Assembly: GCA_035235625.1 (NCBI GenBank) | Contig: CP141145.1 | Span: 44,496,668 to 44,560,667 of the forward strand | Reading direction: 5' to 3' | Source: Saururus chinensis | Taxonomy: Eukaryota; Streptophyta; Magnoliopsida; Piperales; Saururaceae | DNA length: 64,000 bases | Shown here: positions 12,040 to 24,766 of the stretch, piece by piece | Layout: every line of letters begins with the position of its first letter | Numbering within the stretch: position 1 is the first letter of the stretch | Translations under genes and position numbers: made by a program | Notes under the pieces: generated by a model | Seen by the model: only the letters and a program-made list of their open reading frames with translations | Databases searched by the model: none | What the model was told of the DNA's origin: nothing

Positions 12040-14440
12040 AGTTCAATTTGTGAAAACACAGTCATGAGACATATAAAAAAACATAGTATCCCATAATTTT
12101 CTCACATGAACAGATTCGTAGAATACTAAAATTATGACGAACAATGTTCTTAATGAAGTAGGCTTTGAGAATGTTAATGCCTCTTTTAAACATAGTAATA
12201 TATCATTGTCATCAAGCAATAATCCCATCATTTGTGCCGCCTCACGAAAAGTCTTACATTACATGTCATTAACATATAGTAAATGATCAAATGATTCTAC
12301 TCCATAAACATTAGTCAACAAATGTCTTAAATAATATCTATATCTTTCAATTGGATTTGCAACATTTATTCTTCCAATTGTAGAACGATATTTCGAGGAT
12401 CCCATGAACAACTTTGACCATTATAAACAACTTTGACCATTATAAAATGTTGGAAATTCTCGATAGAGTAATGAACATGCATGCAAATCAACCTTATTTC
12501 TTTCAAATTAAGCTTCAACATTGTTTGGTAATGCACCTCATTGTCAAGAAAATCGGCTAAATTTTGATCATCATATTTGGTAAGTGAAGTTGCAAATTCA
12601 TCACAAATTGATGATTATCACTAATACTGAATGCAAAATATCGCCGAGCTGCTTTAGGTGGAGATGCCCAACATGTGTTTTGATAACTCTTTCTCACATC
12701 AACATGTAAATTGTTCATCAATTAGATAGAGATATGATCATGGCCCTTATATATATATTTGTAAAGGTACTTTACTGCCTTAATACTTAAACATACCTCA
12801 ACATTTATGTGACAATCGTAATGCTTTAGCAAAAAAGGATTGTAAGGAACAACCCATCGATTGTCCAATGTGTGACCACACACAAATATGGATGAACTAT
12901 TAATTTGTCTCCTATATACTGGGTATGAATCATCACCTTCTATAGTAACATTTGTAAATCTAGTAGAATATCTAAAACGACAACCTTTAGGTGTCATACA
13001 TAGTGAGTTTATTCTAGAAATCCCACAGGGTCCATGCATCTTGTGTTTGATGACACACCTATGTAATAATACATCTTCTTCAACACTTAGAATTTCAGCG
13101 CAAACAAATTTGTCATATGTATTAGCACCCTTAATCTTGTCTTCTCTAGCCATTATAACCAAAATGTGCATATGTGGCAACCCTGATTTTTCAAACTCTA
13201 ACCATGAAACCTGATTTTATAATAAGTTCCTTCAAATCATCTATCTTTGCCATAAAAACTCATGAAAACAATATCAGGTATATTGGATGCAACTTCTCCC
13301 GATTTCAAATGATTAGTAATCTTAGGCAATTTTGGGTTGCATGTCATTGTAATAAACAAATTGGGTTTACAAAATGTTTGAATAAGTGTCATTGCATCTA
13401 AATATCTTCGTCTCATGTCTCGTGGTCCACCAATGAATGACGCAGATAACACAACTTGTTTACGTATTCTTCTTCCTTCTATCTCCCCGACAACGACACT
13501 ATCTACTACACCTTGGTAAAACTATGCTCTTAAAGCACATTGATTATGTTGTTTAAAGTTTAATCTATTTGTCTCAATTTTCACATACATGTCAACTATA
13601 TATTATTGAAATAAACGTCCACCATTGATAATACTCCACGAAGGATTAGATCTCATTTGAAATAAATAGGCATAATATTCTCTACAAGTCACATCAGTGC
13701 ATCGTCTTTGAAGTTGGCCTTGAACTTGCAATTCTTGCACAAATTGCTCAATGCTATTTGGATATTCCGAATTTGCCAAACAATGACGTTTAATCCCAGC
13801 ATGCCAACCAGTCTCTCCGCTTGGAAACAACAATGGGTATGGTAAAGGGTCACAACATCTATAAAAGGCTAAACTTCGTAGGATTTATCTTCATTTCCAT
13901 GAACAATAATTTGTTGTTCTCGTTCACCTGTTTCCTCATCTCCTTCGGTCCAAATAGCAGCCACTTGAGATGAAGATGGTGCATTATAGACATGTTGATC
14001 ATGAGTACAACTTTTTTGAATACCGATTCTCAATTCACGAACATCCTCCATAGGTCCAAGCTATCGCAGAAACTATGCATAAGGATTCATACCAAGAAAA
14101 CTGATAATCTTTTGTACTAATATTGGTGACAAGTTCGACATTAGGCGCATTAGATTTTCTACCTCATGATCTGTATCATAAAAATACAGTTGCAAGAAGT
14201 GTGGACCCAAATTCGTTGGTTGTAGAGAGTGATAGGAATGATAAAGTTGACCATGAATGCAATAGATATATGTTACAACCCTCATATTATTGACACTCTC
14301 ATCGATCTCAGCATGGATCAATGTGAAAGAAAACAAGCTATTATAACCTCTGACACAATCACAAAAAGCCCTACACTCATCTAAGGTTCCAAGATAAAGT
14401 TCCTCTAGCTCCGGCACAGTTCCATTAAGACGAATCATAA
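12040..14440 (-). pseudogene. Broken Helitron Rep/helicase-like protein
   Basis: Read on the minus strand from high to low coordinates, several out-of-phase frames line up with one Helitron_like_N/Rep protein. They are an N-terminal part (14438-14073), a middle part containing RRCTDVTCREYYAYLFQMR (13833-13603), a part containing FITMTCNPKLPKI (13452-13237), and the Rep part with the HUH signature GLPHMHIL followed by KYLYKYIYKGHD with its paired tyrosines (about 13185-12722). Past a gap, LLLDDN and ELRTLFVIIL-like pieces (12231-12043) match the linker before the helicase. Stops and frameshifts separate the pieces, and the helicase motifs are not seen, so it cannot encode a working transposase. 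The family is clear. The ends of the element (5'-TC, 3'-CTRR hairpin) were not located. Confidence 0.8.
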
Positions 14441-16246
14441 TGCCCCCATTTTGACAGCAAAAAACCTTTTTTTCTATCTTAATTTTTTTTGCTCCACACT
14501 ACTTCTATCCACCTGACAGTGCAGTACCCGAAATGGACATTAATAACTTGTTTAACATTTCAAGTAAAGAAATATGGGAGTTCTACAAAAAAAACACATA
14601 ATTTAAAAATTGGAAAGCTAATTACAAACCTCTTTCGCTGATACAAGGCTAAGCCAAGAGAACTAACTTTCCAAATCTTCTAACTTGGAACTGTTAATGG
14701 CCAAATATAGCTTGGTTTCCTCCAATATTTGATGGGAAAGACTGAAATTTCTATCTGGAAGGTTCCTGCCTGCAACAAAGAGTGTCGTATCCCTTCAAAA
14801 AATCACTAGAACAAACCTCTCCAAACTGCAAACAAAAGGCATCAAGCACTGATCATCCTAAGGGCTTGGTAAATGGTCAATATGTCCAAGCAACAACCAA
14901 ATTTTTTTTATCCAAAAATTGGATCAAATTTCCCCTTGCCTGATATATAAATGTTCCACAAATTGCAACGGTCAGCACTCGACAATATTTGTGGAGGACA
15001 TAAAATACTAAAACTAATATGACTGATGGGCACATATAAATGATCTATAGATTAATCCTCCATAAGTAATAATTAGTTTTAACACAATGTGTTAAATTCA
15101 GGGTTGTCACTGAACTGAACCTCCCAATCCCTACACAACACTAATCTACAACCTCATAAACAAAAAAAATTTTGAGTTCAATCTTCCAAAGCGGTAACAA
15201 ATTCAGGAAAATTTTCCAAAATTCTATTAAAATAAAATAAAATTTTACCTTTATCACAACAACAAGATAATAACAACAATCTCATAATCCACAATCTAAC
15301 TTTTAGAAAAACCATTAACAAAAGAGGGACAACTGGAGCTTAGGAGAGAGGCAGCTAATGTTCGGAAGAGTTACGCCGGCCTAGCTATGAGAGAGAGGAA
15401 GATGAATGTCTCGGTCCTAGACTCCCCATGTGCCTGAGTCAGCTTTCGGATTTGGTTTGGATGCCTCTTGTTGGATCTAGGTAGATAACAAAAAATTTTA
15501 ATTAGAGTGAGGGAAGTTCAAAAGGCACGTAAAAGTGGAATTTGAGTGAGGGAAGTTGAAAAGACATGTAAAATTGGAATTAGAGTGATGGATGTTGAAA
15601 AGGAAGGAAGCAAAGGAAGTTTAAAAGGCAGAATAAATGACACAAATTAAATTTAAAAAAAAAACATTTTTGCCTAGTTCCAACTATAGCGGCTCCCAAA
15701 TAAATCTACAAAATAGGCAAGACGACGACAATGGCGTGAAGAAAACCAAAAGGGCAGGACAGAGGAAAATTGAAAAGGTAGGACAGTGTAACCGCAATAA
15801 TTTTGAACGAAGATAAAAAGTCAGGTAACTCTTTGTAAACAATTCAAAACCATCGTGCACCTACCAATAAGAATGGACCGAAATAAATTTGACAACGTAA
15901 CTTAAATAGGCGTGAAAACATCCACCTACCAAATAAAAACGGCCCACATTAGTAACACAATAATTAAGGACAACCAAATACAATTGCATTACCATGGTGT
16001 CTATTAACATGCCATAAACAAATTAAATGAACCTACCAAATAAATCACTACACATAAAGATCACATTAATTGTTAACAACCCATAACAATGCCAATACCA
16101 AAACTATCCCCAAAAACAAATCTGAATTATTAACATCATCGTATACAACCAAAACATAAGTATGAAGGATATTTTTGTCCAGTGTGATAAATTTATTTAT
16201 ATTTATACTAAGTGTGATAAATCATTAATTAATAATACCCCATACC
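14441..16246. other. Region between Helitron remnant and LTR unit
   Basis: No gene is seen. It may hold the 5' part of the Helitron. At about 15500-15612 there are three imperfect copies of a roughly 40-bp unit (GAGTGAGGGAAGTT, AAAGGCACGTAAAAGTGGAA). The rest is AT-rich. Confidence 0.4.
15500..15612. repeat. Three imperfect ~40-bp tandem units
   Basis: The words AGAGTGAGGGAAGTT and AAAA-GC/ACACGTAAAA recur three times with a spacing of about 40 bp and increasing divergence. The longest frames here are interrupted. Confidence 0.6.
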
Positions 16247-16251
16247 TTAAA

Positions 16252-19200
16252 TGTAATATCCCAAATTTTCCCGAGTTTCAAAAATTAAATACGTGGAAAA
16301 GAGGGTGTTTAACCTATTAACATTCTTAGTAGAATAACTACCTCCCTAGATTGAATTTTTGGCTAAAAACTAATTCTATTAGAAAGTAGCCAGACAGAGC
16401 TTCAAAATGCCACTAAGAACGTGTGAATCGGAGTTTGGATGAGGGAGATACGACTTTTCAAAGTTGTACAGCTCGTATAGGGGCCCGTTTACCCGATTTA
16501 GACGTGTATTTGGCCGTTTAAGTCATCTTACGGACCCGGTTAATTAGAATTCCGAAATTAATTTTTAGATGCATAATTAGGGTCTCTAAGTAAGGATGAT
16601 TGACTAAAATTCTAGGGAGATTAGGAACCCTAATTCTCATGTTTATAAGAGACCTTCTAATGGCACAATTTGAAGGGGGGTTTTGGTTGAGGAAGGAGAG
16701 AGGGTGGAGAAAGTTGCATAAGGAATTTTTCAGCAAGGCTTCAGTGGTGGTGGATCAACGTCAACTCGGCCACGGAGTGGTTTCTGTAGATAATAGTGTT
16801 TTCTACAAATATTGTTCACGTAATTACGTGAACAATATTTTGAATTCTCAGTCGCCGGAATAGAATCGGAAAGGACCGCGCTGGCCCTGGCCTCGGTGGT
16901 CCTGTCCTTGGCTGCAGTGGCTTATATCCGGCGGCCTTTGTGGCGGCAGATTGGCTGTCGCAGCTGTGACGGCCGCTTTTATATATATATATATTAATTA
17001 TTATTAATATATCATCACCATGTTCAACACGCTCGTCCAACACATGCGCATCCGAACACGACGGCCGTCAGTGCAGATCACAGTCAGATATGCTTTATAT
17101 TAAACATGAGCATATCACGGAGTCATAGCACAACAAAAATATTATACATGTGCTTAAAAACATATTTCACACAACCATGGACTTAGGTTCGTAGAGTTGA
17201 AAGGTTACAAGCCTTACAAGTCTTCGGGCACATCATGCCCTTAAACTGCAGTCATATAAATATTTACATACTTTCCAAAATTAGAGAGCAGACAACATAA
17301 TTGGAACGCTACTCTTCCTTCACCTTTGCCCTCGCTGCATTGCCTGCAGAATCTGGGGGTGGGTGAGTATTTTAAAATACTCAGCAGGTTAATTTAAAAT
17401 CTAATAGAGGTGCTAAGCAGAAATCCCTTTGAAAACCCTACGCATTTTCTTTAAAAACCTCTACCACGATAAATTATGCATAAAACAACCGGTTCCAAAT
17501 CAACACAAAACCACAAGCCGCGACACCCTACGGCCTACCCTCGGCGCTCGTGGGGCAAACGAGGGCCACTTAGGGGCAGGGCTTTCCCACGATGCCCTAC
17601 CCTGTGCGCGCCACTTGCCGATTATTTTTCTCGGCGGGCATCATCACTTTATGATTATTCTGAGTTCTTAAGCCCAGGAAATAATCATCACATCGTTCAA
17701 AATATAGCAATATTCATGCTAAAACAGTTCATCACATAACATGTCTCACATAAATCAATCACATACGCTTAATCATGTTAAATCATGCGTAAAGAAGTTA
17801 TACTAAGCACACGCTTAGAGTTTGAAGTCCCCTACCTTAACCCTTGGTTACAATTTTGTAACCGTAGAAGCCCCAAATAAAGAAACCGACCCCACCACAG
17901 CGTCCAGAACGTCGAATTCAGTAGGAAACGCCTTTTGAATCACTTGATTCAGACTTAAAATGGTTAAGAACGGAGGGAAAACGGGTTTAGAAGTGGAAAA
18001 CGGAAAATCAGGAAAAAAAAGGGGGTCGGGCACACTATTTAAAGGCGTGCGCCACATCGTGCGCGCTCCTCGCGGTTGCGACACGCGTGTGACTTGCGCA
18101 TAACGCCCGGGCCCCATCGCGCCGTGCGGCGCAACGACGCGCGTCGCGGTCGCGATGCGAGTCATCGCGGACCCGGCGCTGCGCGATGCGGACCCACCAC
18201 AGGGGCCCGTGGCGCATCGCGTGCCCGGTCCACGGTCCCGCGGGCACAGGTCCACGCGGCGCCGGCTGACGCCGGCCGCATGCATCAGCCAAAATTTTAT
18301 AATATTTTTTTTTAAAACACATAAACTTTAAACGCGCGTAACTTTGTCACCCGGACTCCAATTCACGCGTTCTTTATACCGTTGGGCTCGTATCAACGAG
18401 CCCTACAAAACTAGACCCCACATGGGTAGGTTATCCCGCACTTCAATGTGGGTCCTGCCCATATGGCACATTTCCCGATGCCATAACTTTCGGCCCAGGT
18501 GTTCGAATCAAGCGCTTCCAAAGCCGTCACAGTCACTTTTCCACACTCTAATAATATTAAACATGTAACAACTATAACTAATTAAAATAATGCTACCAAC
18601 TCCAAAATTAACGTATTAGAAAACGTACTGGAAATTCAGGGTCGTTACAGCAGCCGTCGGGTCATCTCAGTAGAAAAAAAAGGAAAGGAGAACCTGCGGC
18701 GGAGAAGCGCAGCTGCCGGTTGGAGGATGGACTATGGCTGCTGGAATCGCAAGACGATGGCGATCCGGTTGAGTCCGGTCCATTGGCCGGCCGTGGAGGT
18801 CTACTCTCACAACGACTCCGGTGTTCTAAAAAAAGGGGGAACGTTTTGATGGCCGCCGGACGGCCACAGTGAGGCAACCGACCTAGGCTTAATAGGATTG
18901 TTACCTGGAGACGATCCTGTGGAGCCCATACCACCGCCCTGCCATGGCGGCCAGGGGCGGCGCTGCAAGAGGCATTTTCGCCTTTGGACGGATGTGGGGA
19001 AGACGACCCGCATTGCGGGTCATCGACCCGAACCAAACCGGTTCGGTTTGAGAAAAAAGAAGAAAGAATGGAGTGAACCGGGTCCAGTTCATGGGGCTAA
19101 AAATGTCAAACAAATTCTAGAAAAATACTCAAGAACCCCAAGAGGTGTGGGAGTATTTTGACCAAGTTTAAAATTGGGGGGAAATCCCAGTGATTATAAA

Positions 19201-21250
19201 ATCACTCTTTTAACCTTTGTAGTAAAATTGTTGTGTAAAAACTACTTACCCGACTTCGGGGCTCCTGTTCAGTGGCCTATGAGTGACTTTAAAAATTGAG
19301 AAAATTCTCAATGAGATTGTAATGGGTAACTTAAATTTTGAACAATCTACAAGGTGGGGAAAAATCCCAGTATGTAGATAATTGATTGTTCTACCCCTAG
19401 TATTAATTGTAAACCATTAAGTTAACCTGGGTCAGTTCAAGGGGTTCACAACCCCGTCACATGGCAGAAAAATTACACAGAGTCCATGAAGTTAAGTAGT
19501 ATGCCTAAGTTCAATTTTTGACCCATTAGATGTCATTAAGGCCTTAAACCGATTGACATAAGTACTCCTATGCAAACTGGCCCGTATTCGCATGGATGTT
19601 ATTAATGGGCTAATGTGATATTGAAACCTTTTGAGAGGTTAAGGACTTACCCGAAATCTGAGAGGGCCATATTCAATGTTGAATAATTACCTTAATGCCC
19701 TCAGTGCTTTATGATGAGTTTTTTTTAAGAGATTTAAAAAGTTAACCCAAGGAGGCTAAGGGCACGAGAGCTTGCATAATTATAATATCATTATTGATTT
19801 TGATTATTGATATTATGATCTACTTGGACCTTTGTGGTTCTAATTATTTATTTTTTTCTTTGTTTTGATTTTTTATGTTGATGTTGTGATAGTAATTTAT
19901 CACTATCTTAAGATTATTGAAAGATTAATTAATGGGGTTTGATAACTTTGGATTGGGCGAGAACACTTAATTAAGATAAAGACTAAAATACCTTAGAGGG
20001 GTCTAAGAGTAGTTGATACAGTGAACAAAGCCTTTGACCTGACGATAAGCATTGGTTGATGAACCGATGACAATTTCGAGTTTTAAACCCTAGTCTAGAA
20101 GGGACTAATAGGGTTTGGGATAGTCATTCAGAATCCTAGCTTATAGATGAACAAGATAGGATTCATAATAGTTCCTGAGTTTTGGCTCTAATGAGGAGCG
20201 CCGCTGATTTTACCGTGTAGTTGCACCTCCCCATTGGAGGGAGCTCTACGTGAGCGGGGCACACCATATATTTATTGAGGATCTTTTAGTGTACACGAAA
20301 TTAGATTAGCTGACATCCTGCTTGGTAGGCTTTTCCCGCCACTTCTGTTCAGGTGCAGTTGTGGGTCATGCCCTTCTACTCGAGTCAGGTCCTTCTTGGG
20401 CTAGGAGGGGTAATGGTACTTCTTGGTGGATTTCAGGGGCCTGGTGGATTCTAGGCTGTTTCGTTATCATTTATCACTTAGGTTAACATATGATGAGTTT
20501 GTCTATCATTGGGATTAGACAGGGATACTAATTATCGAACAATAGTTTGAGAGATAATTAATAACATTGATTGATATTGCTTGTTTAATTAGAACAAGTT
20601 GAACAATTAAAGGACTTGCATAAAATGTAGGTTGCTTGAAAATACTTAAGCATTGCACATGTGATGCTATGCTTCTTAGTATAGTGTAGTATTAGGCAGA
20701 ACTATGTCTGGATCCAATCTTGTTGGAAACATTAGAGATGTTGTCTGATGAGTACATAGGCAACTAACATCTAGTGATGTTGGCCCAATCCAAAAAATAT
20801 TAAATAATACTTTTGTTCTTTTGAATTCTCCTCCAAGGGGAGTAGATGCTTTGTTGCTTGTTTAGTCTTGTTTGCTTGCAGGTTCTTTAGTTGGGGATGT
20901 TGTGAGATCAGGACGATGGTGGGCATTTGAGGACGACGTTGCATTAGTGAGATCTAGTTTCTTACTTCTGCATTCTTGTAAATAATTGTAATTACTGGTG
21001 TGAGAGTCAACTTTACTTGGTTGCATACTTTCAGACAGATGATAAACTTGTACTTAGAGGGTTAACCTGCTATTTACGAAAATTAACATGTATAATAATA
21101 TCATATATTTTGATATTCGTATTTGTGAACCCTAGTTATCACGACCTGGATATTTAATCGGATGATTTGTTTTGTGTTTAAAAAAAAAATTATCATGATT
21201 TATCACGTGTCCTTTATTTAAAAAGGGTTTTAAAAATTCGGGTCGTGACA
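16252..21250 (-). mobile_element. Outer LTR-type unit (probable solo LTR), duplication TTAAA
   Basis: The unit begins TGTAATATCCC at 16252 and ends GGGTCGTGACA at 21250. It is flanked by TTAAA on both sides (16247-16251 and 21251-21255), which is a perfect 5-bp target duplication with TG...CA termini. Removing the nested insertion (16965-18649 plus one GCAGC copy) leaves about 3.3 kb. No gag, protease, reverse transcriptase or integrase frame is seen, so a solo LTR or a non-autonomous element fits best. Minus orientation is inferred because a shared LTR module (GAACGTGTGAATCGG..., near 16415) lies in the position and direction expected for a reversed 3' end. A long LTR of the Ty3/Gypsy chromovirus kind is possible but unproven. 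Confidence 0.75.
16965..18649 (+). mobile_element. Nested solo LTR, duplication GCAGC
   Basis: Inside the outer unit, TGTGACGGCCGC at 16965 and GGGTCGTTACA at 18649 define a 1685-bp TG...CA unit. It is flanked by GCAGC at 16960-16964 and 18650-18654, a perfect 5-bp target duplication. It holds the near-palindrome GAGTATTTTAAAATACTC (about 17366), also found in altered form in the units at 27.87 and 55.05 kb, a GC-rich patch (18050-18290), and an inverted copy of the module seen at 52.1 and 63.3 kb. There is no coding capacity, so a solo LTR is the simplest reading. It must be younger than the outer unit it splits. Confidence 0.82.
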
Positions 21251-21255
21251 TTAAA

Positions 21256-22675
21256 TATACCCCAAAAACTAACCAAAATTACATCAAAATGCGTAGGAAA
21301 AAGGAGGGATATGAATATAGGGCATTTTCTTCTGCTTGTGGCAAAGTTTCTCGGATGCCATTAATTTTGACCCCAAATTCTTGGGATACCCCTATAGAAT
21401 ACCTATAATTTCATGGAAAATGAACTACATAAGCACGTAAATACCCACTCATTCATGGCCTAAACCATTATTTGCCAGTTGAAAAAAGTCAAACTAGCCA
21501 CGACTCTTTTTATGGAGAGGTGAGGGTATTTTCGTCCAAAAGTAGCAAAGTGTCTTAAACACCATAAATTTTATGCCTAAATACCCGGCATACCCCTGCA
21601 GAATGTATATTATTGCATAAAATTTTAATTAAGTAAACACGTAAATACCCATTCCCCTTTGGACTAAATTGTAAATCGTTTATTAAAAAGTCAAACTGGT
21701 TGCGACTCTTTTAGGATGGAGGATAAGAGGTCTGGGAGAGGTTAGTACATTTGGGATAATGAAATGAATTTGTCCTCATAAATGCATGAAATGTTAGGTT
21801 GGTTTTGGCATTAGTGGACTAATTTACTTTCTTGAGAACTTGATAAACATATTGAAATGAGAAATGCGTCCATAATGTAGGTTTTATAAAATATTAATCC
21901 ATCCTATCTTTATTGTCTAGATTTTTGAAAAAATTACTTCTATTAATTGTCTCATTTTATAATATCCTTATAATAATGCGTCGATGGAGTAAAAAATTAA
22001 TATACTAATTTTATCAAGTATATCTATTTTTTTAAAATGTGGGCAGCTAATTTGGGACGAATTGTGTGTAAGTTGAACTTGACAGAGTGCGAATTATTGC
22101 CCTTAATTTGTTAGTAATAAAGTGATCCTTAGTGTTTTCAGGTAGATTAAGTAATTAATTATACATTTTGGCCCTGAATGTTTGAGAAATTTTTAGGTAT
22201 GCTTCACAAAATTAATTGACGCTAATGTAAGCTAACATTTATGTTATTAATCTCAAATATTCAAAGCTCCCATATATTTTACTCGCTTAGCTTCTTGTCA
22301 AAGTGTGCATGAAAAAATTCTTCGGAGTCTATTATGACCGTAAGTGCCCTCGTGTCTCACATATAATTTTATGCTCAAAATAGAATTTGAGGCTCCACTT
22401 GCAGGGAAACTATGTGAGTCCCCGAGTCTAAGCTTGACATAGGAATTACTTAGGAGGCTAGGCATGCAGCCGAGAAGACTTCCCAATTTGTTAGCTTACC
22501 TACTTCCCAATTTGTTAGCTTACCTACCTGTCTACCCGGACGGTGACGGGGGCGGATCTCACGATGACTCGCAAGTCGCAACAGCAACGACATCAATATC
22601 ATCATAGAAACTGTCGCTGGAAGAAGAGCGCCTCCTCCCACAGGTCCAAAGTAGCTCGCTTCTTCTGCTCCTCCT
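21256..22675 (+). other. Upstream region of the PPR gene with two local duplications
   Basis: No gene is seen. A diverged tandem duplication of about 220 bp covers 21335-21725: AATACCC, 'GGCATACCCCT...AGAAT' and AAAGTCAAACT-G-GCGACTC each recur in order. A 24-bp unit (CTTCCCAATTTGTTAGCTTA...) is repeated exactly twice at about 22479-22526, some 150 bp before the PPR start codon. It may lie in the PPR leader or promoter. Confidence 0.5.
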
Positions 22676-24766
22676 ATGGATAGAGCCAGTACAACCTCCG
22701 ATCTGATCCATTCGCCTTGTCACGCTCATCTTCGTCTCCTTTCGTCCAGGGGTGTGGCACATCTGCCCGGGTCTAGTTTTTCGTTCTACCGGAGGAGACC
22801 CATTGCCCAGGTGAAGTGCTCCTCGGTTGAGCGAGCACTGCATCCCAAACCCACCCCCAGGCCACCCCGACCTCCCCTTGATACCTTCACTACTGCCACG
22901 GATTCGGATAATGCATGTTCAACAGGGCGGCCCCACGATTCGAGTCTATGCGGGCAGATTGAGGCTTTGGTTTTCTTCAAAAGATACGAAGAGGCCCTCG
23001 AGTTGTTTGAGGCTATCAAGAGCACCAATGAGATTGGCAGTTCCAGTTACGATTCCCTTGTTAGTGCCTGTATTGGTTTGAGGTCCATTCGAGGGGTAAA
23101 GAGGGTTTACGCTCATATTTTAGAAACTGGGTTCAAGCCCGACCAGTATATGAGAAACAGAATCCTGCTTATGCATGTCAAGTGTGGTATGATGATCGAT
23201 GCCCGAGGTCTGTTTGCTGAAATGCCCGACAGGAGTTTAGTTTCTTGGAACACCATCATTGGCGGCCTTGTAGATTCGGGCGATTACGAAGAAGCGCTTG
23301 ATTTTTTTACCACTATGTGGGTGGAGGTCTCAGAAGCCGAGTCGCGCACATTTGCTACAGCAATACGGGCCTCAGCAGGTGTTGGGCTAGTGTCCATAGG
23401 AAGGCAGTTGCACTCATTGGTGGTGAAGATGAGCGCAGAAGGAAATATATTTGTGGCATGTGCATTGATCGACATGTATAGCAAGTGCAGGTCATTGAAA
23501 GATGCCAGGCGCGTTTTTGATCAAATGCCGGAGAAAACGGTAGTGGGATGGAACACCATTATTGCGGGATATGCTCTTCATGGTTATGCTGAGGAAGCTC
23601 TCGATTTGTATTATGAAATGCAGAAGTTTGGTGTGAAGATGGACCATTTCACATATTCAATATTTGTTCGAATCTGTACTCAATTAGCTTCCATGGAGCA
23701 TGCTAAGCAGGCTCATGCTGGGATAGTTCGTCACGGTTTTGGATTAGATATAGTGGCGAATACAACACTGGTGGATTTTTACAGCAAGTGGGGTCGTATG
23801 GAAGATGCCCGACATGTTTTTGACATGATGCCACGCAAAAATGTGCTTTCTTGGAATGCTTTGATTGCTGGATACGGCAACCATGGTCAGGGAGATGAGG
23901 CCATTAACATGTTTAATCAGATGCTCGATGAAGGAATGGTTCCAAATCATGTGACCTTCCTTGCAGTTTTGTCAGCTTGCAGTTACTCAGGATTAACTGA
24001 TGAGGGGTGGGATATTTTTGAATCTATGAGCAGAGATTACAATATCAAGCCCCGGGCCATGCACTACGCACACATGATTGAGTTGCTGGGAAGAGAAGGG
24101 CTTTTGGATGAGGCTTTAGCCATGATAAGAGACGCTCCCTTTTCTCCTTCAAGGAATATGTGGGCTGCCTTACTTACAGCTTGTAGGGTTCACAAGAACC
24201 TGGAGCTTGGAAAGTTTGCCGCAGAAAAGCTTTTTGGAATGGAACCGGAAAAGCTTAGCAACTATATCGTACTTCTGAATATTTATAATGGATCCCATAG
24301 ATCTGAAGAAGCTGCAAGTGTCATAGGGACATTGAAGAGAAGAGGAATGAGATTACTCCCTGCATGTAGTTGGATTGAAATTAAGAAAATGCCTCGCAGG
24401 TTTCTTTTTGGAGATAGAAACCATCCTAAAGAAGAGGAGATCTATCATAAAGTAGATGAGTTGATGAAGGAGATACGAAAATATGAATATGTCCCGAATG
24501 ATAACATGTCCTTACTTCCCGATGTGGAGGAACATGAAGAACGATTGGCTGTCTACCATAGTGAAATATTGGCAATTGCTTTTGGGCTGATTAGCACCTC
24601 TGATTCGTTTTCACTACAAGTCGTTCAAGGCCATAGGATTTGTAGTCATTGCCATGATGTGGTTAAATTAGTCACAAGGTTAACCAGACGGGAAATTGTT
24701 GTGAGGGATGCAAGCCGATTTCATCATTTCAAAAATGGAAACTGCTCTTGTGGTGATTACTGGTAA
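22676..24766 (+). CDS. PLS-DYW pentatricopeptide repeat protein, At5g50390 (EMB3141) type
   Basis: A single uninterrupted frame of 696 codons is typical of intronless plant PPR genes. The first 75 or so residues are Ser/Arg/Pro-rich and look like an organelle transit peptide. PPR motifs follow from about residue 100 to 510 (for example YDSLVSACIGLRSIRGVKRV, SWNTIIGGLV, ALIDMYSKC, GWNTIIAGYALHGYAEEAL, SWNALIAGYGNHGQGDEAI). Then come E/E+ motifs (NMWAALLTACRVH, PACSWIEI) and a DYW domain ending in GNCSCGDYW. The DYW domain keeps the HSE and CSHCH zinc and deaminase residues. By recall the whole protein aligns best with Arabidopsis At5g50390 (about 700 aa, chloroplast-predicted). DYW proteins bind organelle RNA and often direct C-to-U editing; the target here is unknown. 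One change is HSEILA in place of the usual HSEKLA. It is convergent with the HSP gene, with a gap of about 420 bp. Confidence 0.95.
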   Translation: MDRASTTSDLIHSPCHAHLRLLSSRGVAHLPGSSFSFYRRRPIAQVKCSSVERALHPKPTPRPPRPPLDTFTTATDSDNACSTGRPHDSSLCGQIEALVFFKRYEEALELFEAIKSTNEIGSSSYDSLVSACIGLRSIRGVKRVYAHILETGFKPDQYMRNRILLMHVKCGMMIDARGLFAEMPDRSLVSWNTIIGGLVDSGDYEEALDFFTTMWVEVSEAESRTFATAIRASAGVGLVSIGRQLHSLVVKMSAEGNIFVACALIDMYSKCRSLKDARRVFDQMPEKTVVGWNTIIAGYALHGYAEEALDLYYEMQKFGVKMDHFTYSIFVRICTQLASMEHAKQAHAGIVRHGFGLDIVANTTLVDFYSKWGRMEDARHVFDMMPRKNVLSWNALIAGYGNHGQGDEAINMFNQMLDEGMVPNHVTFLAVLSACSYSGLTDEGWDIFESMSRDYNIKPRAMHYAHMIELLGREGLLDEALAMIRDAPFSPSRNMWAALLTACRVHKNLELGKFAAEKLFGMEPEKLSNYIVLLNIYNGSHRSEEAASVIGTLKRRGMRLLPACSWIEIKKMPRRFLFGDRNHPKEEEIYHKVDELMKEIRKYEYVPNDNMSLLPDVEEHEERLAVYHSEILAIAFGLISTSDSFSLQVVQGHRICSHCHDVVKLVTRLTRREIVVRDASRFHHFKNGNCSCGDYW

